This document shows, piece after piece, positions 8,491 to 18,384 of a stretch of 64,000 nt of DNA (positions are counted from its first letter, which is position 1; every line of letters begins with the position of its first letter). The notes under the pieces are model-generated. The model was not told the DNA's origin. It did no database searches and worked only from the letters and a program-made list of their open reading frames with translations. This DNA is from an uncultured Sphingomonadaceae bacterium. GTDB lineage: Bacteria; Pseudomonadota; Alphaproteobacteria; Sphingomonadales; Sphingomonadaceae. Both the position numbers and the translations under genes were made by a program. Location of the stretch: the NCBI GenBank assembly GCA_947503245.1, contig CANNCV010000001.1, positions 1,053,501 through 1,117,500 of the forward strand. Direction: 5' to 3'.

Positions 8491-10233
8491 CTATTTCGTC
8501 AGCGGACCGCCAAGCAGGCGACACTGCCAATATTCCGTGAAGAAAATATTGTTCGGGTCATATTGCGTGCGTAGGGCCAGAAAATCGTCAAAATGGGGCA
8601 GCATTTTCCTGTAATGCTCTGCCCAGAACGGGAAATCATAAGCTGGGATAAACTTGCCCCAATGCAGACGAAACGGGATGTTGTTGGACAGGAACAGATC
8701 CCAATATTGCTGGAAAAAGCCCTGTTTCTCATTGGGCGTTTTCTCATTATTACGGAACCAATATACGTCAAAACGGATGACGCCGTCCTTAAATTCGTCA
8801 TTGCCATCTGTATAGGCTGCACTCATCCAATTGCTGCTGGGTGCACCGCCATAGACTTCGGTTGAATAATAACCGGTTGCTGCGCTGCCACCATTGGTGA
8901 ACATATCTTGCATCAAATTCATACATTGTTGAGCGTAAGAGATAGGCACCCATATTTCGGTGAACTCTGTGCCCAGCAAAACATCATCAGCCGTGTTATC
9001 CATAGGCAGGCTGCGCCAATAATAATCATTAAAAGTGGTCGGCGGATTATCTTTTGTCATCGACTCAAAGACCGGCATCAAAACTGGGAAGAGAGCGTGT
9101 AATATGCCAGGGAAAAGTGCGAAAATAAGCACGGGAATGAACAATATAGCCGCCACCAGCAAGATGATGATTGTAGAACCCAATCCGGCCAGTAAGCGGC
9201 CAACTTTCTGTGACCATAGCTCGGTCAAAAGATGCTGAGCATGGAAGAAGCTCGGAGCTAAGACCTGCAAGATGCGTGTGACTCCGTGATTGCCCAATAG
9301 GGTGAAAAACACGCTGGCCAATAGCTCTTCGAGCAGCCCGAACAGGCTTTCTGGAAATTGCATATAAGGGACTGGTGGCTTCCCGCCGGGAGTGCTGACC
9401 GGTGCGCGATCGGCTTTCCAGATCACGGCCCGTTCGGCCCCCTTTTGTGGCCACCATACAAAACGGGTATAGGGCGTTTCCCGCAAATATTGCTCTAGCG
9501 ATGGTTTGCCATCTTTCCCCGGACCAAACATATCTATCGGGCAGGCCTCATCACTGGGCTGAGCATCAAGCACCATCTGGGTTGTTACCTCGGTGCCTGC
9601 GACATTATACATTGGCACCAATTGGAGCCGCACCTTGGTAACAATACCATAAAGGCCCATGGATACAGAAACAGCAGGGAAGTGGGGATCACCCACTTCA
9701 ACCCAACGGGCCGTTCCAGTGCCGTCTATAATGTACCAAGCGATAATATTATCGAAAGAATATTGGGTTGATCCGCCTGCTGAACCAGTCAGCGCAAAGC
9801 CGCTTACTGTCTGGTGGGTAATGCCGCCCAGATCATTTACCGCCCAGCCTTTTTGCGCGATTTGGTAGAGCAGACTATTCTCCAGCGTGGATACGCCTTC
9901 AGCATCATATGGGTCGTTGCCCAAATGCATGCCTGCCCCTGCTTCAACAATACCCTTTTCCTCATCGATCCATTCCAGATCACCGAATTTCACCAAAGAC
10001 AGGTTTAAATCATCGCTATCCGGCGCTTTACGCACACTGACTTTATTTGCGGGGTTGCCATCAACAGGGTCGGTATAAATGCTCCATGCCATGGAGTGTG
10101 ATGCGCCGCGCACGCGGATTTGCCGTTGTTCGCTCACCGCATATTGTATCAGGCTTATGACCTCAGCCTCAGTGGATGGGCGGTAAAAACCGTCAGCGTC
10201 TTTGGTAACCGTCAAATCACTATATATGGTCAT
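8491..10233 (-). CDS. FAD-binding oxidase (aldonolactone oxidase-like) with an internal hydrophobic segment
   Basis: A 580-residue protein with an N-terminal PCMH-type FAD domain (STEAEVISLIQYA, IRVRGASHSMAW at 40-50, LGGITHQTVSGFALTGSAGG near 135-155). The C-terminal part (RLHWGKFIP, HFDDFLALRTQYDPNNIFFTEYW) matches the D-arabinono-1,4-lactone/L-gulonolactone oxidase group. Residues about 347-389 form a long hydrophobic stretch (GSTIIILLVAAILFIPVLIF) absent from soluble members, suggesting a membrane hairpin. The start at 10233 follows GGGGGATGAA; a longer frame to 10338 is not conserved. Substrate unknown, probably a polyol or sugar lactone. Confidence 0.82.
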   Translation of the reverse strand: MTIYSDLTVTKDADGFYRPSTEAEVISLIQYAVSEQRQIRVRGASHSMAWSIYTDPVDGNPANKVSVRKAPDSDDLNLSLVKFGDLEWIDEEKGIVEAGAGMHLGNDPYDAEGVSTLENSLLYQIAQKGWAVNDLGGITHQTVSGFALTGSAGGSTQYSFDNIIAWYIIDGTGTARWVEVGDPHFPAVSVSMGLYGIVTKVRLQLVPMYNVAGTEVTTQMVLDAQPSDEACPIDMFGPGKDGKPSLEQYLRETPYTRFVWWPQKGAERAVIWKADRAPVSTPGGKPPVPYMQFPESLFGLLEELLASVFFTLLGNHGVTRILQVLAPSFFHAQHLLTELWSQKVGRLLAGLGSTIIILLVAAILFIPVLIFALFPGILHALFPVLMPVFESMTKDNPPTTFNDYYWRSLPMDNTADDVLLGTEFTEIWVPISYAQQCMNLMQDMFTNGGSAATGYYSTEVYGGAPSSNWMSAAYTDGNDEFKDGVIRFDVYWFRNNEKTPNEKQGFFQQYWDLFLSNNIPFRLHWGKFIPAYDFPFWAEHYRKMLPHFDDFLALRTQYDPNNIFFTEYWQCRLLGGPLTK

Positions 10234-10564
10234 TTCATCCCCCCATTTCATATTACTTTTAGGCGAATAGGCGGGACGGTTCTTGGCTGTACGCCCAAAA
10301 TGGCTTTGGCCCGGACTATGTCCAGAAATTGCTCGCATTATTATGTGCCCCGTTTCGCATGCCCTACTGCTTGCAAAGCAGTGTAACAGGGAATTTCAGG
10401 ACAGGATTGCATGTTCTCGACAGTTTGGAATGCTTTTCATGGCTTTAATTGCATTATTACTGCGCAAATTCGGGTTGTTTTGATGTTTTGCTATGCTGGT
10501 GACACACACCGCATACCGCTATAGATGCTGATGACGAATCAATCGCATAAGGAGCAACAACCCC

Positions 10565-11281
10565 ATGCAAAAAATCTATAGTGATGCCAAATCCGCGCTG
10601 GAAGGATTATTGTTTGACGGCATGCATATTTGTGCAGGTGGTTTCGGCCTATGCGGCATTCCAGAGCGGTTGATTGACGCCATTCGCGATAACGGGGTCA
10701 AGGATTTGACCATAGCGTCAAACAATGCCGGTATTGATGGCGAGGGGTTGGGCAAATTGCTGCGTACTCGGCAGGTCAAAAAGATGATCTCTTCCTATGT
10801 CGGCGAAAACAAAGAATTTGAACGGCAATATCTGGCTGGTGAGCTGGAAGTTGAATTTTGCCCGCAAGGCACTTTGGCTGAGCGTTGCCGCGCTGGCGGT
10901 GCAGGAATTCCTGGTTTCTACACCAAAACGGGCGTCGGTACGCAAGTTGCCGAAGGGAAAGAGCATAAGGATTTTGCCAATAAAGATGGGGTCAATGAAA
11001 CCTATATATTGGAACGCGGCATTTTCGCTGATTTATGCATTGTCAAAGGCTGGAAGGCGGACAAGGCAGGCAATTTGATATTTCGCAAAACCGCACGCAA
11101 TTTCAATGCGCCCATGGCAACAGCAGGAAAAGTCTGTGTTGCCGAAGTAGAAGAGATTGTTGAAGTGGGAGAGTTGGACCCTGATGCTATCCACCTGCCG
11201 AGCATTTATGTGAAGCGCCTGATTAGCGGCGCGCCTTATGGTAAGAAGATTGAGTTCAAAACGGTGCGCGAGGCGGCCTAA
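10565..11281 (+). CDS. scoA: 3-oxoacid CoA-transferase subunit A
   Basis: A 238-residue alpha subunit of succinyl-CoA:3-ketoacid CoA-transferase. Typical blocks are ICAGGFGLCGIPERLIDAI near the start, the glycine-rich TLAERCRAGGAGIPGFYTKTGVGT, and KTARNFNAPMATAGKVCVAEVEEIV near the end. With subunit B it moves CoA from succinyl-CoA to acetoacetate, feeding ketone bodies and 3-oxoacids to the TCA cycle. The start follows AAGGAGCAACAACCCC. It is separated from scoB by a HAD lipoprotein gene, which is not the usual arrangement. Confidence 0.93.
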   Translation: MQKIYSDAKSALEGLLFDGMHICAGGFGLCGIPERLIDAIRDNGVKDLTIASNNAGIDGEGLGKLLRTRQVKKMISSYVGENKEFERQYLAGELEVEFCPQGTLAERCRAGGAGIPGFYTKTGVGTQVAEGKEHKDFANKDGVNETYILERGIFADLCIVKGWKADKAGNLIFRKTARNFNAPMATAGKVCVAEVEEIVEVGELDPDAIHLPSIYVKRLISGAPYGKKIEFKTVREAA

Positions 11282-11285
11282 GACT

Positions 11286-12320
11286 TTGCTACGGCTAACC
11301 GTCCTCTTGGCACCAATCGCCTTTTTCAGCTTGCTGAGCGGCTGTGTTGCGGTGGCGATCCCGATCGTTGCCGCTGGTGCCATTGGTAAGACAAGCATAG
11401 ACCGTGCGCGTGAAAAAGCGGGTCTTATCGCTGCGACCTCCGAACAGAGTGAACCCATTGTAACAGTGGGTAATGCGGGTGCCGAAAATGTTACGGATGA
11501 GCCGGCAGCAACCGATGTGGCACTGCGCTCGCCAAAAGGGGAACTGCGTCTATCCGACATATTGGCATCACCGCCAGGGGCCGAGCGAGACAATAGACTG
11601 CCCTCTTTGGCGACTCCTTATGAGCGTTTCCTTTCGGTCAGTCTTGAGCGTCAACGGCTATGGGATGAAGGCCAATGGGATCAGTCTGCTGTGCTTGTTC
11701 CGCGCGTGTCGCTTGTTAGCCCGAAAAGCATGACCTGTCAGGATTTGCCACCGGCGGTCATTATTGATGTTGATCGAGGTTCCTCTGACAAAGCCGAAGC
11801 TGCACCATTTAGATTCTCTGCGCCTGGCTTGCCAGCCATATTGATGCAATTGCGAGAGGCGGAAATCACTGTCATCTGGCTTTCTGCACGGCCAGCAGAG
11901 CAGGCATTAGCGATTATTCAGGAATTAAAAGCCAACAATCTTTTGCCAGAAGGTGAAAGTGATTTTGTCTCACTCAATCGCAGCACGGATGATCGCAAGC
12001 AATTGCGGCGATGGGCCGCAGCGGAGATTTATTGCATTTTGGCAACTTTGGGCGATGCCCGCGGCGACTTTGATGAACTCTATGACTATCTGCTCGACCC
12101 TGATTTTGCGGTCGCACTAGAACGCAATTTTAACAATGGCTGGTTTCTCGTCGCGGATGAACCTCAAAGCAGGGATGGACAAGACGAAGCGCAGTCTGCC
12201 GATGCAAGCGACACCAGCAAAAGATCAGAGTTTTTCAATCTCCAACCAAATGTTATTGATACAGATAACGCCACTGATGAAACGCCGACACCTAATGAGA
12301 AAGAGGACGATAATGGCTAG
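11286..12320 (+). CDS. HAD-type acid phosphatase-like lipoprotein between scoA and scoB
   Basis: The frame is open from ATG 11238 inside scoA, but a TTG at 11286 directly after the scoA stop gives a clean lipoprotein signal ([20 protein letters not shown]), so I prefer it: about 344 residues. The soluble part carries HAD motifs: [11 protein letters not shown] (DxD), [12 protein letters not shown], the Lys of [11 protein letters not shown] and [18 protein letters not shown]. It resembles class B/C acid phosphatases such as lipoprotein e(P4). It ends in a low-complexity acidic tail. The last eight bases overlap the start of scoB. A periplasmic dephosphorylating role is inferred; why it sits inside the CoA-transferase pair is unclear. 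Confidence 0.78.
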   Translation: MLRLTVLLAPIAFFSLLSGCVAVAIPIVAAGAIGKTSIDRAREKAGLIAATSEQSEPIVTVGNAGAENVTDEPAATDVALRSPKGELRLSDILASPPGAERDNRLPSLATPYERFLSVSLERQRLWDEGQWDQSAVLVPRVSLVSPKSMTCQDLPPAVIIDVDRGSSDKAEAAPFRFSAPGLPAILMQLREAEITVIWLSARPAEQALAIIQELKANNLLPEGESDFVSLNRSTDDRKQLRRWAAAEIYCILATLGDARGDFDELYDYLLDPDFAVALERNFNNGWFLVADEPQSRDGQDEAQSADASDTSKRSEFFNLQPNVIDTDNATDETPTPNEKEDDNG

Positions 12321-12969
12321 TGATACCCCCGGCTGGGACCGCAACCAAATGGCAGCACGTGCAGCGCAGGAGCTGCAAGATGGCTATTATGTCAATCTGG
12401 GCATTGGTATCCCCACGCTCGTTGCCAATCATATTCCTGAGGGTGTCGAAGTGACATTACAAAGTGAAAATGGCATGCTGGGCATTGGGCCTTTCCCGAT
12501 AGATGGAGAGGAAGATCCCGATCTGATCAATGCTGGCAAACAGACAATCAGTGAATTGCCGCAATCGGTATATTTCAGCTCATCAGATAGTTTTGCCATG
12601 ATCCGCGGCGGGCATATTGATTTGACCGTATTGGGCGCAATGGAAGTTGCGGAAAATGGCGATATCGCCAATTGGATGATCCCGGGCAAAATGATCAAAG
12701 GCATGGGCGGCGCGATGGACTTGGTTGCTGGCGTTAAGAAAATTATCGTGGTGATGGACCATAATGCCAAAAATGGCAGCGCCAAATTTATTCCCGAATG
12801 CACATTGCCGCTAACTGGCAAGAATGTCGTGGACATGATTATCACCAATTTGGGCGTTTTCCACCGCCCCGACCATGATAGCAGTTTCAGGCTTATCGAA
12901 TTGGCGCCGGGCGTGACCGCTGACGACGTCGCGTCCAAAACCACTGCCCGGTTTGATATCGCGCTTTGA
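12313..12969 (+). CDS. scoB: 3-oxoacid CoA-transferase subunit B
   Basis: A 218-residue beta subunit, the usual size. It has [20 protein letters not shown] near the start and the catalytic Glu region [13 protein letters not shown], in which the Glu forms the CoA thioester. Later [20 protein letters not shown] and [15 protein letters not shown] are typical. The ATG at 12313 overlaps the end of the HAD gene; a longer open frame to 12136 lies wholly within that gene and is not conserved. Works with scoA upstream in acetoacetate activation. Confidence 0.93.
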   Translation: MASDTPGWDRNQMAARAAQELQDGYYVNLGIGIPTLVANHIPEGVEVTLQSENGMLGIGPFPIDGEEDPDLINAGKQTISELPQSVYFSSSDSFAMIRGGHIDLTVLGAMEVAENGDIANWMIPGKMIKGMGGAMDLVAGVKKIIVVMDHNAKNGSAKFIPECTLPLTGKNVVDMIITNLGVFHRPDHDSSFRLIELAPGVTADDVASKTTARFDIAL

Positions 12970-13919
12970 GCAATAGAGAGAATACAGGGCTAGGCCGCCG
13001 TGCGATGCTACAGGCATCAGGCCTAGCACTGACCTTCCCATTTCTGGCGGCGGCGCAAGTCGATAACCCCATTGGCAAAAGCAAGCTGGTTCTGCTTGGT
13101 ACAGCGGGTGGACCTACACCAAAGCCCAATCGCGCAGCGCCTGCCAATGCTGTCATTATCGGTGACAAAATCTATCTGGTGGATTGCGGCAATGGCGTGG
13201 CGCGGCAAATGGTGCTGGCAGGGTTGAAATTGGGGGATCTCGACAGCCTGTTCATTACCCATCATCATTCTGATCATAATGCCGATTATGGCAATGTGTT
13301 GCTCTTGGCCTGGGCCAGTACGCTGACCAGTGCAGTGCATTCTTATGGACCGCCACCATTAGAGCAGATGACACGCGATTTTCTAGCGCTTAACCGTAGC
13401 GATATTGATATCCGTGTGGCCGATGAAGGGCGTCCGCTGCTCGATACCCTTATCCGCGCTAAGGAACGCGTTTCAGCCGGATTGGTTCATCAGGATGACC
13501 GTGTCACCGTAAGCTGTGCTTTGGTGGATCATCCGCCAGTTACGCCCAGCTTTGCCTATCGTTTTGATTGTCCTGACCGGTCTATCGTCTTTTCCGGTGA
13601 TTGCAGGCCATCCCCGGCACTGGTGCAATTGGCGAAAGGAGCAGATGTTTTGGTGCATGAGGTGATGCATTTGCCCAGCATAGACGCGCTGATCGCGACG
13701 GAGCCAAATGCCAAAACATTGCGCGATCATCTCATCGCCAGCCACACCACAACGCAGCAAGTGGGTAAAATCGCAGCCGCAGCTGGGGTTAAAACACTTG
13801 TGCTCTCCCACTTTGTGCCCGGAGGCTACCCTTTTGTTAGCGACGCACAATGGCGCGAAGATGTGGTACGGGATTTTGATGGCGAGATTATCGTTGGCGA
13901 AGACTTAATGGTGCTGTGA
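12966..13919 (+). CDS. MBL-fold metallohydrolase with export signal
   Basis: A 317-residue metallo-beta-lactamase-fold protein. The zinc motif HxHxDH appears as [13 protein letters not shown], with further ligands in FSGDCRPS and SHTTTQQ, as in tRNase Z/arylsulfatase-type members. The N-terminus [22 protein letters not shown] looks like a twin-arginine signal, so the enzyme probably works in the periplasm and loads its metal before export. The start is TTG at 12966, overlapping the scoB stop (TTGA); an ATG at 13005 would lose the arginine pair. Substrate unknown. It appears to be the last gene of the scoA operon. Confidence 0.85.
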   Translation: MSNRENTGLGRRAMLQASGLALTFPFLAAAQVDNPIGKSKLVLLGTAGGPTPKPNRAAPANAVIIGDKIYLVDCGNGVARQMVLAGLKLGDLDSLFITHHHSDHNADYGNVLLLAWASTLTSAVHSYGPPPLEQMTRDFLALNRSDIDIRVADEGRPLLDTLIRAKERVSAGLVHQDDRVTVSCALVDHPPVTPSFAYRFDCPDRSIVFSGDCRPSPALVQLAKGADVLVHEVMHLPSIDALIATEPNAKTLRDHLIASHTTTQQVGKIAAAAGVKTLVLSHFVPGGYPFVSDAQWREDVVRDFDGEIIVGEDLMVL

Positions 13920-13951
13920 TGCGTTGATGCTGCGATATTGGATCCTGAATA

Positions 13952-15733
13952 TCAGGCGCTGCGCACATTTTTCAAAAACTCTCCGGCCTGATGCCGTAAA
14001 AGATCCGCCTGCTTATCCAATTGATTGGCAGAGTTGACGACTTGTTGCGCAGTGTCACCGGTTTTGACGGACATTTCGCTTACCAAATGGACATTATGGC
14101 TCACCGCTTCGGTATTTTGTGCCGCAATGTCGATGCTATAACCCATATCCTGTCCGGCAGCGGATTGTTGATCGACCGCAGTCGCTATGGAAAGGGCGGT
14201 TGATTCCAGCTCGTTGATCTCACCAACAATCTCTTTCAACGCACCAACGCCAGCAGATGAGCTGTTCTGAATGGCTTTAATTTGTTGGTCAATTTCTTCG
14301 GTCGCACGGCTGGTTTGCTCGGCCAAATCTTTCACTTCAGATGCCACAACGGCAAAACCTTTGCCTGCTTCGCCGCTGCGTGCGGCCTCGATTGCGGCAT
14401 TAAGGGCAAGCATATTGGTCCGCTTGGCAATGTTGGAAATCATTTCGGCAATACCGCCAACATGCGAAGCGGTTTCATCCAATGCCAAAATTGTATGATT
14501 GGCCCGTTCAGCTACATCATTTGCGCTTCGGGCGCGTTCTGCAGATACTTTGGCTTTATTGCTGATTTCATTTATCGACATCATAAATTCGTCACTTGCA
14601 GCCGCAGCACCCGTAACCCCGCTTGAAGCTTCCTTCAGGCGAGCGGCCGCAAGCTTGCTCTCGTCCGAAGATCGCTGCGTATTGTCCGCCATCACTGTCG
14701 CAGCCGATTGTAGCTGTCTGGTGGCCTGACTGACCTCATTGGCAACATTGCCTACAGTCTGCTCAAACTTATCGGCTAGCATTTGTAATGTGCGCGCCTG
14801 ATTTGTGCGCTCTTGTTGAAGGTCCTTCTGCGCCTGCAATTCTGCGGTGGCTTTGGTTGCTATCTCTTGCTGCACGTCAATTAATTTAACGGAACGTTCC
14901 TGCAACATGCTGAGTGAGCGGGCCATGTCACCAATCTCATCTCCCCGTTCGGTCTCCGGAATGTCTTGCCCGGTCTCCCCTTCAGCCAGTTTCAGACTAA
15001 CATCGCTAATATGGCTGATCGGCAAAAGAATATGTTTTGCAATAAATTTCTGCCCTACCAATACCAGCGCAAGAGCGAGTATAGCGATCACAACCATCAC
15101 GACAATAAGCAGCTGGATTTCCCATACACCAGTCGTTGATACTTCTTCGACACGTTGTGAGGCATTGTCGCCTAATGCCTGAATTTTGCGGATGACGACG
15201 TCTATCTCGTCATAGCGCGGCCCTAAAAAACTCTCTTGCTCGACAAGATCGCGCGGTGCATTTTTGATATCAATAAGGCGTTGCTCAATACCTTGCAGAC
15301 CGGTTTGAATGTCTTCAATAGCGGTGATATAGGCCGGATCAACCGACATGGCTGCTGCCTCTAATTGGGATGCCAAGCTGATTGTCTCACGTGCTTGAGA
15401 GATTGATAAATCGATTATCTCTACGTCGAAACCGCGTGCGCGATACGCGCCTATATTATCCTTTGATTCATGGATAAGCTGGTCAGTCTTCGCAATAAGA
15501 AAGGCAAATTCCGTTAAATCTGCGGTTCTGCTGACACGTTGTTCAGTGCGTATAAAGCCCAAAGCTGCGGCAAGACCCAGCAAGATGACCAACAAGGCCG
15601 AGAGGCGAAAAATCCTGCCAGACCGCACTGAAATTGATTGTCCTGCTATGGCAGAAAGAGCCCCCGACATTCTTTTAAAGAAAACTGGCTTTTGATCTGT
15701 CTGGTCCAGATCTGTGTCATGCCCCCGCATCAT
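13952..15733 (-). CDS. Methyl-accepting chemotaxis protein
   Basis: A 593-residue transmembrane chemoreceptor. TM1 is near residues 43-61 ([17 protein letters not shown]) and TM2 near 205-228 ([20 protein letters not shown]), with a periplasmic four-helix-type sensor between them. A HAMP domain follows ([20 protein letters not shown]), then the signalling coiled coil with the conserved tip ([36 protein letters not shown]). It relays signals to CheA/CheW, which are not in this window. It reads toward the MBL gene (convergent). The ligand is unknown; no C-terminal methyltransferase-docking pentapeptide is seen (ends KNVRSA). Confidence 0.92.
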   Translation of the reverse strand: MMRGHDTDLDQTDQKPVFFKRMSGALSAIAGQSISVRSGRIFRLSALLVILLGLAAALGFIRTEQRVSRTADLTEFAFLIAKTDQLIHESKDNIGAYRARGFDVEIIDLSISQARETISLASQLEAAAMSVDPAYITAIEDIQTGLQGIEQRLIDIKNAPRDLVEQESFLGPRYDEIDVVIRKIQALGDNASQRVEEVSTTGVWEIQLLIVVMVVIAILALALVLVGQKFIAKHILLPISHISDVSLKLAEGETGQDIPETERGDEIGDMARSLSMLQERSVKLIDVQQEIATKATAELQAQKDLQQERTNQARTLQMLADKFEQTVGNVANEVSQATRQLQSAATVMADNTQRSSDESKLAAARLKEASSGVTGAAAASDEFMMSINEISNKAKVSAERARSANDVAERANHTILALDETASHVGGIAEMISNIAKRTNMLALNAAIEAARSGEAGKGFAVVASEVKDLAEQTSRATEEIDQQIKAIQNSSSAGVGALKEIVGEINELESTALSIATAVDQQSAAGQDMGYSIDIAAQNTEAVSHNVHLVSEMSVKTGDTAQQVVNSANQLDKQADLLRHQAGEFLKNVRSA

Positions 15734-16067
15734 TATGTCCTCACTTCCACTTACTTATTGCCGGTCTGGCGCCGTGCAATCTGTCCAAAATCTATCTGGT
15801 CTGTTAAAACGTAGAAACGAAAGTCTAAAACATAGTTAATATTTCTTAGATCAACCGGTGTCGTTGCAATCCGCATAGTGCATTTTGGATAAGCTGATCG
15901 CACCATAATGATCATGCCGTGAGCAATGAGCCAAATTTGCAGCCAATTTAAAATCAAAAAAATAGATAACACTGATCAATAAAAACATATTTTTTACGGC
16001 ATTTGAGCCTCTATATTATTACGATAAGAAAATAAAATTCCCTCATATAAAAAGAAAAGGTTCTGTC
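15734..16067. other. Intergenic region between mcp and dps
   Basis: A 334-base AT-rich gap between two divergent genes. It must hold both promoters. The sequence just ahead of dps is very AT-rich, with a TATATT-like box near 16010-16016 and GAAAAGG as ribosome site. I saw no convincing gene, RNA or operator here; a 73-codon open frame on the minus strand lacks protein-like composition. Confidence 0.5.
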
Positions 16068-16538
16068 ATGCACACGACAAAAAATATGCTTCCCGATAAT
16101 AGTCGCCAAGCAGTAATTGATATGCTGCAAACGCACTTGGCGGCCAGTCTTGATCTGGCGAGTCAGGCGAAGCAGGCGCATTGGAATATTAAAGGCACTA
16201 GCTTTATTGCGCTGCACGAACTGTTTGACACTATTCACACTGAGACGATGGACCAAGCCGACATGCTGGCAGAGCGGCTCGTAATCCTGGGTGGCCAGAC
16301 AAAGGCAACAGTCCGCGCAGCAGCCGCGCAGACTGGCCTTACCGAATATCCTCTGGACGCTAGCGATCAGGCGGATCATGTGGAAGCGTTTTCATCCGCT
16401 TTGGCTGAATTTGGCGGCGCCGTTAGAAAAGCAATTGGTGAAGCGGAAGACATTGGTGATGCCGTCACAGCCGATCTGCTCACAGAGATTACACGTGCAG
16501 TTGATAAGTCACTATGGTTTGTTGAAGCACATCGTTAG
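16068..16538 (+). CDS. dps: Dps-family DNA-protection ferritin
   Basis: A 156-residue Dps/miniferritin. The ferroxidase residues are visible in AKQAHWNIKGTSFIALHELFDTIHTETMDQADMLAERLV: His of HWNI, His of LHELFD and the Asp/Glu of HTETMDQADMLAER. It forms a dodecamer that oxidises iron with hydrogen peroxide and protects DNA. GAAAAGG lies before the ATG. It stands alone with its own upstream region, so it is probably controlled by oxidative or starvation signals; no specific operator was identified. Confidence 0.92.
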   Translation: MHTTKNMLPDNSRQAVIDMLQTHLAASLDLASQAKQAHWNIKGTSFIALHELFDTIHTETMDQADMLAERLVILGGQTKATVRAAAAQTGLTEYPLDASDQADHVEAFSSALAEFGGAVRKAIGEAEDIGDAVTADLLTEITRAVDKSLWFVEAHR

Positions 16539-16565
16539 GCTTTTCATAAACTTGAATAGCAAGCA

Positions 16566-17429
16566 TTACCTATCTTCGGTAAGCCTGCCATAAAGTTCAG
16601 GCCTACGGTCACGGAAAAAGCCCATGCCCGCGCGGAACAGGCGTGCGGCCTCTAGGTCAATGCTTGCTATCAATATACCATCTTCATTATCACCATATTC
16701 GGCGATCAGATCACCACGCTCATTGGTGATAAAGCTATGGCCATAATAGCTTTGATGATTGCCCGCAGCATCTGTCTCGCGACCAACACGGTTGCTGGCA
16801 ATTACCGGCATGGCGTTAGCCGCAGCATGGCCCTGCATCACACGCCGCCACATATCAGCGGTGTTGAGCGCTGCATCATAGGGCTCTGAACCTATGGCTG
16901 TGGGGTAGAGCAGCAATTCGGCGCCCATGAGCGCCATTGCGCGAGCACATTCGGGATACCATTGGTCCCAGCAAATACCAACGCCGATGCGGGTGCCTTT
17001 TACGTCCCAAACTTTGAAACCGCTATTGCCAGGGCGGAAAAAGAATTTCTCCTCATAGCCCGGCCCATCAGGGATATGGCTTTTGCGATAAACGCCCAAT
17101 ATTTCGCCATTATCATCAATCATCGCCAGAGAATTATAATGGTGATGGCCATCGCGTTCAAAAAAGCTGGTGGGGATGGCAACCTTAAGTTGCTTTGCCA
17201 GTTTTTGCATGGCCCGCACCGAAGGATGATCTGCGGTCGGTGCGGCCAGAGCAAAAAGTGCTTCATCTTCAATGGTGCAAAAATAAGGGCCACTGAACAA
17301 TTCAGGTGGCAAAATTATCTCTGCGCCTTTTTCCGCAGCCGCAACCACCATATCGCTAACGGCAGCGATATTCTGCACAGAGCCGCCAGCAAGTGGCAAC
17401 TGCATCGCAGCTATGGTGATTGCATGCAT
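16566..17429 (-). CDS. aguB: N-carbamoylputrescine amidase
   Basis: A 287-residue nitrilase-superfamily amidohydrolase. The Glu-Lys-Cys triad is in PPELFSGPYF (Glu43), VYRKSHIPDGPGYEEKFFF and GVGICWDQWYPECARAMAL. These latter two blocks are typical of AguB, which splits N-carbamoylputrescine into putrescine, CO2 and ammonia. Agmatine deiminase (aguA), the preceding step, is 3.5 kb upstream on the same strand with three other genes between. The gap to the upstream methyltransferase-like gene is only 18 bases, so it may be the last gene of a long transcript. Confidence 0.93.
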   Translation of the reverse strand: MHAITIAAMQLPLAGGSVQNIAAVSDMVVAAAEKGAEIILPPELFSGPYFCTIEDEALFALAAPTADHPSVRAMQKLAKQLKVAIPTSFFERDGHHHYNSLAMIDDNGEILGVYRKSHIPDGPGYEEKFFFRPGNSGFKVWDVKGTRIGVGICWDQWYPECARAMALMGAELLLYPTAIGSEPYDAALNTADMWRRVMQGHAAANAMPVIASNRVGRETDAAGNHQSYYGHSFITNERGDLIAEYGDNEDGILIASIDLEAARLFRAGMGFFRDRRPELYGRLTEDR

Positions 17430-17447
17430 GGGTATAAACCTATGGGT

Positions 17448-18353
17448 TTACTCGGCCGCACCGTCTTGTTTTGCCAATTTGAAGAGCAAAGTCATACGGT
17501 CACTCTCGCCAATGGCATCATATTTTTCTTTGCTATCCTCGCCTTCGGCATAGTTGGGAGGCAGGGTCCATACACCATTTTCATAATCAGTGGTGTCATT
17601 AGGGTTGGCATTGACTTCGCTCTCGGCGACCAGTTCGAAACCGTGCTTTTCCATAAAGGCAACAAGCGCAGCCTGTTTTATATAGCCTGTATTGCCATCG
17701 GCACTTTCATCGGAAGCATCGGCTTTTGCACGGTGCTGTACGATACCAATCATGCCATCCGGCTTTAGCGCCGATTTCATCGCTTCGATTTCAGCATCGG
17801 CAATGCCCCAGCGCAGCAGATTGTGCATCATTCTGAAAATCACTACGCGATCAACCTTGCCGTTGAGATCATCAGGCAAAGCATTGGAGAAATAGAAAGG
17901 AAGCTTCTCAGCGGAAATACCTGTGCTTTCGCTTTGTGTCTCGGCAAAAGCTTCTCCAGCGGCGCGTACACGCTCAACAAATTCAGGGCCAATACTGGCC
18001 GCTGCTTCCGGTGGGAAGCCTACGCCGATATAATTGCCGTTTTCAGCCAGATAGGGTGCCAATATGCGGGTGTACCAACCGCCACCAGGCGCATAATCAA
18101 TCACTGTTTGGTCAGGCTTTACATCAAAAAAGTTCAGCGTTTCCTTTGGGTTGCGGAAGGTATCACGCGCACGATCATCTGCGCGAAGGTCCGCCGCCAA
18201 AACGGTATCCAATGCGGCAATATGCGCAGCCTCTTCTTTCGCGGTGTCGTTTCCGTCTTCTGAAACATCAACCGGTGTACATGCCACCAGGCTGGTCGCG
18301 GTCAATAATGCCAATAAAGCTGCTTTGGTCATATTCATTCTTTCATTGAACAT
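17448..18353 (-). CDS. Exported methyltransferase-like lipoprotein (COG4798 type), copy 1
   Basis: A 301-residue protein of the predicted-methyltransferase family COG4798. It has a lipoprotein signal (MTKAALLALLTATSLVAC) and then a SAM-methyltransferase-like core with the glycine-rich motif VIDYAPGGGWYTRILAPYL. Conserved blocks KETLNFFDVKP, GIVQHRAKAD, HGFELVAESEVNANP and GVWTLPP are shared with the next gene, so the two are tandem duplicates. The first Met at 18353 or the one at 18338 could be used; the latter gives a more normal signal peptide. The active substrate and how a secreted protein would obtain SAM are unknown. Confidence 0.82.
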   Translation of the reverse strand: MFNERMNMTKAALLALLTATSLVACTPVDVSEDGNDTAKEEAAHIAALDTVLAADLRADDRARDTFRNPKETLNFFDVKPDQTVIDYAPGGGWYTRILAPYLAENGNYIGVGFPPEAAASIGPEFVERVRAAGEAFAETQSESTGISAEKLPFYFSNALPDDLNGKVDRVVIFRMMHNLLRWGIADAEIEAMKSALKPDGMIGIVQHRAKADASDESADGNTGYIKQAALVAFMEKHGFELVAESEVNANPNDTTDYENGVWTLPPNYAEGEDSKEKYDAIGESDRMTLLFKLAKQDGAAE

Positions 18354-18384
18354 AGTTCGATTTAGGGGGATTTGAGCTTAGTGC

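Noticed and set aside
13934-13953. GATATT/AATATC hairpin between the MBL gene and mcp
   Set aside because: It overlaps the mcp stop codon and has no T tract, so it is not a convincing terminator.
15751-15972. 73-codon minus-strand frame between mcp and dps
   Set aside because: Unlike a protein in composition and lies in the shared promoter region.
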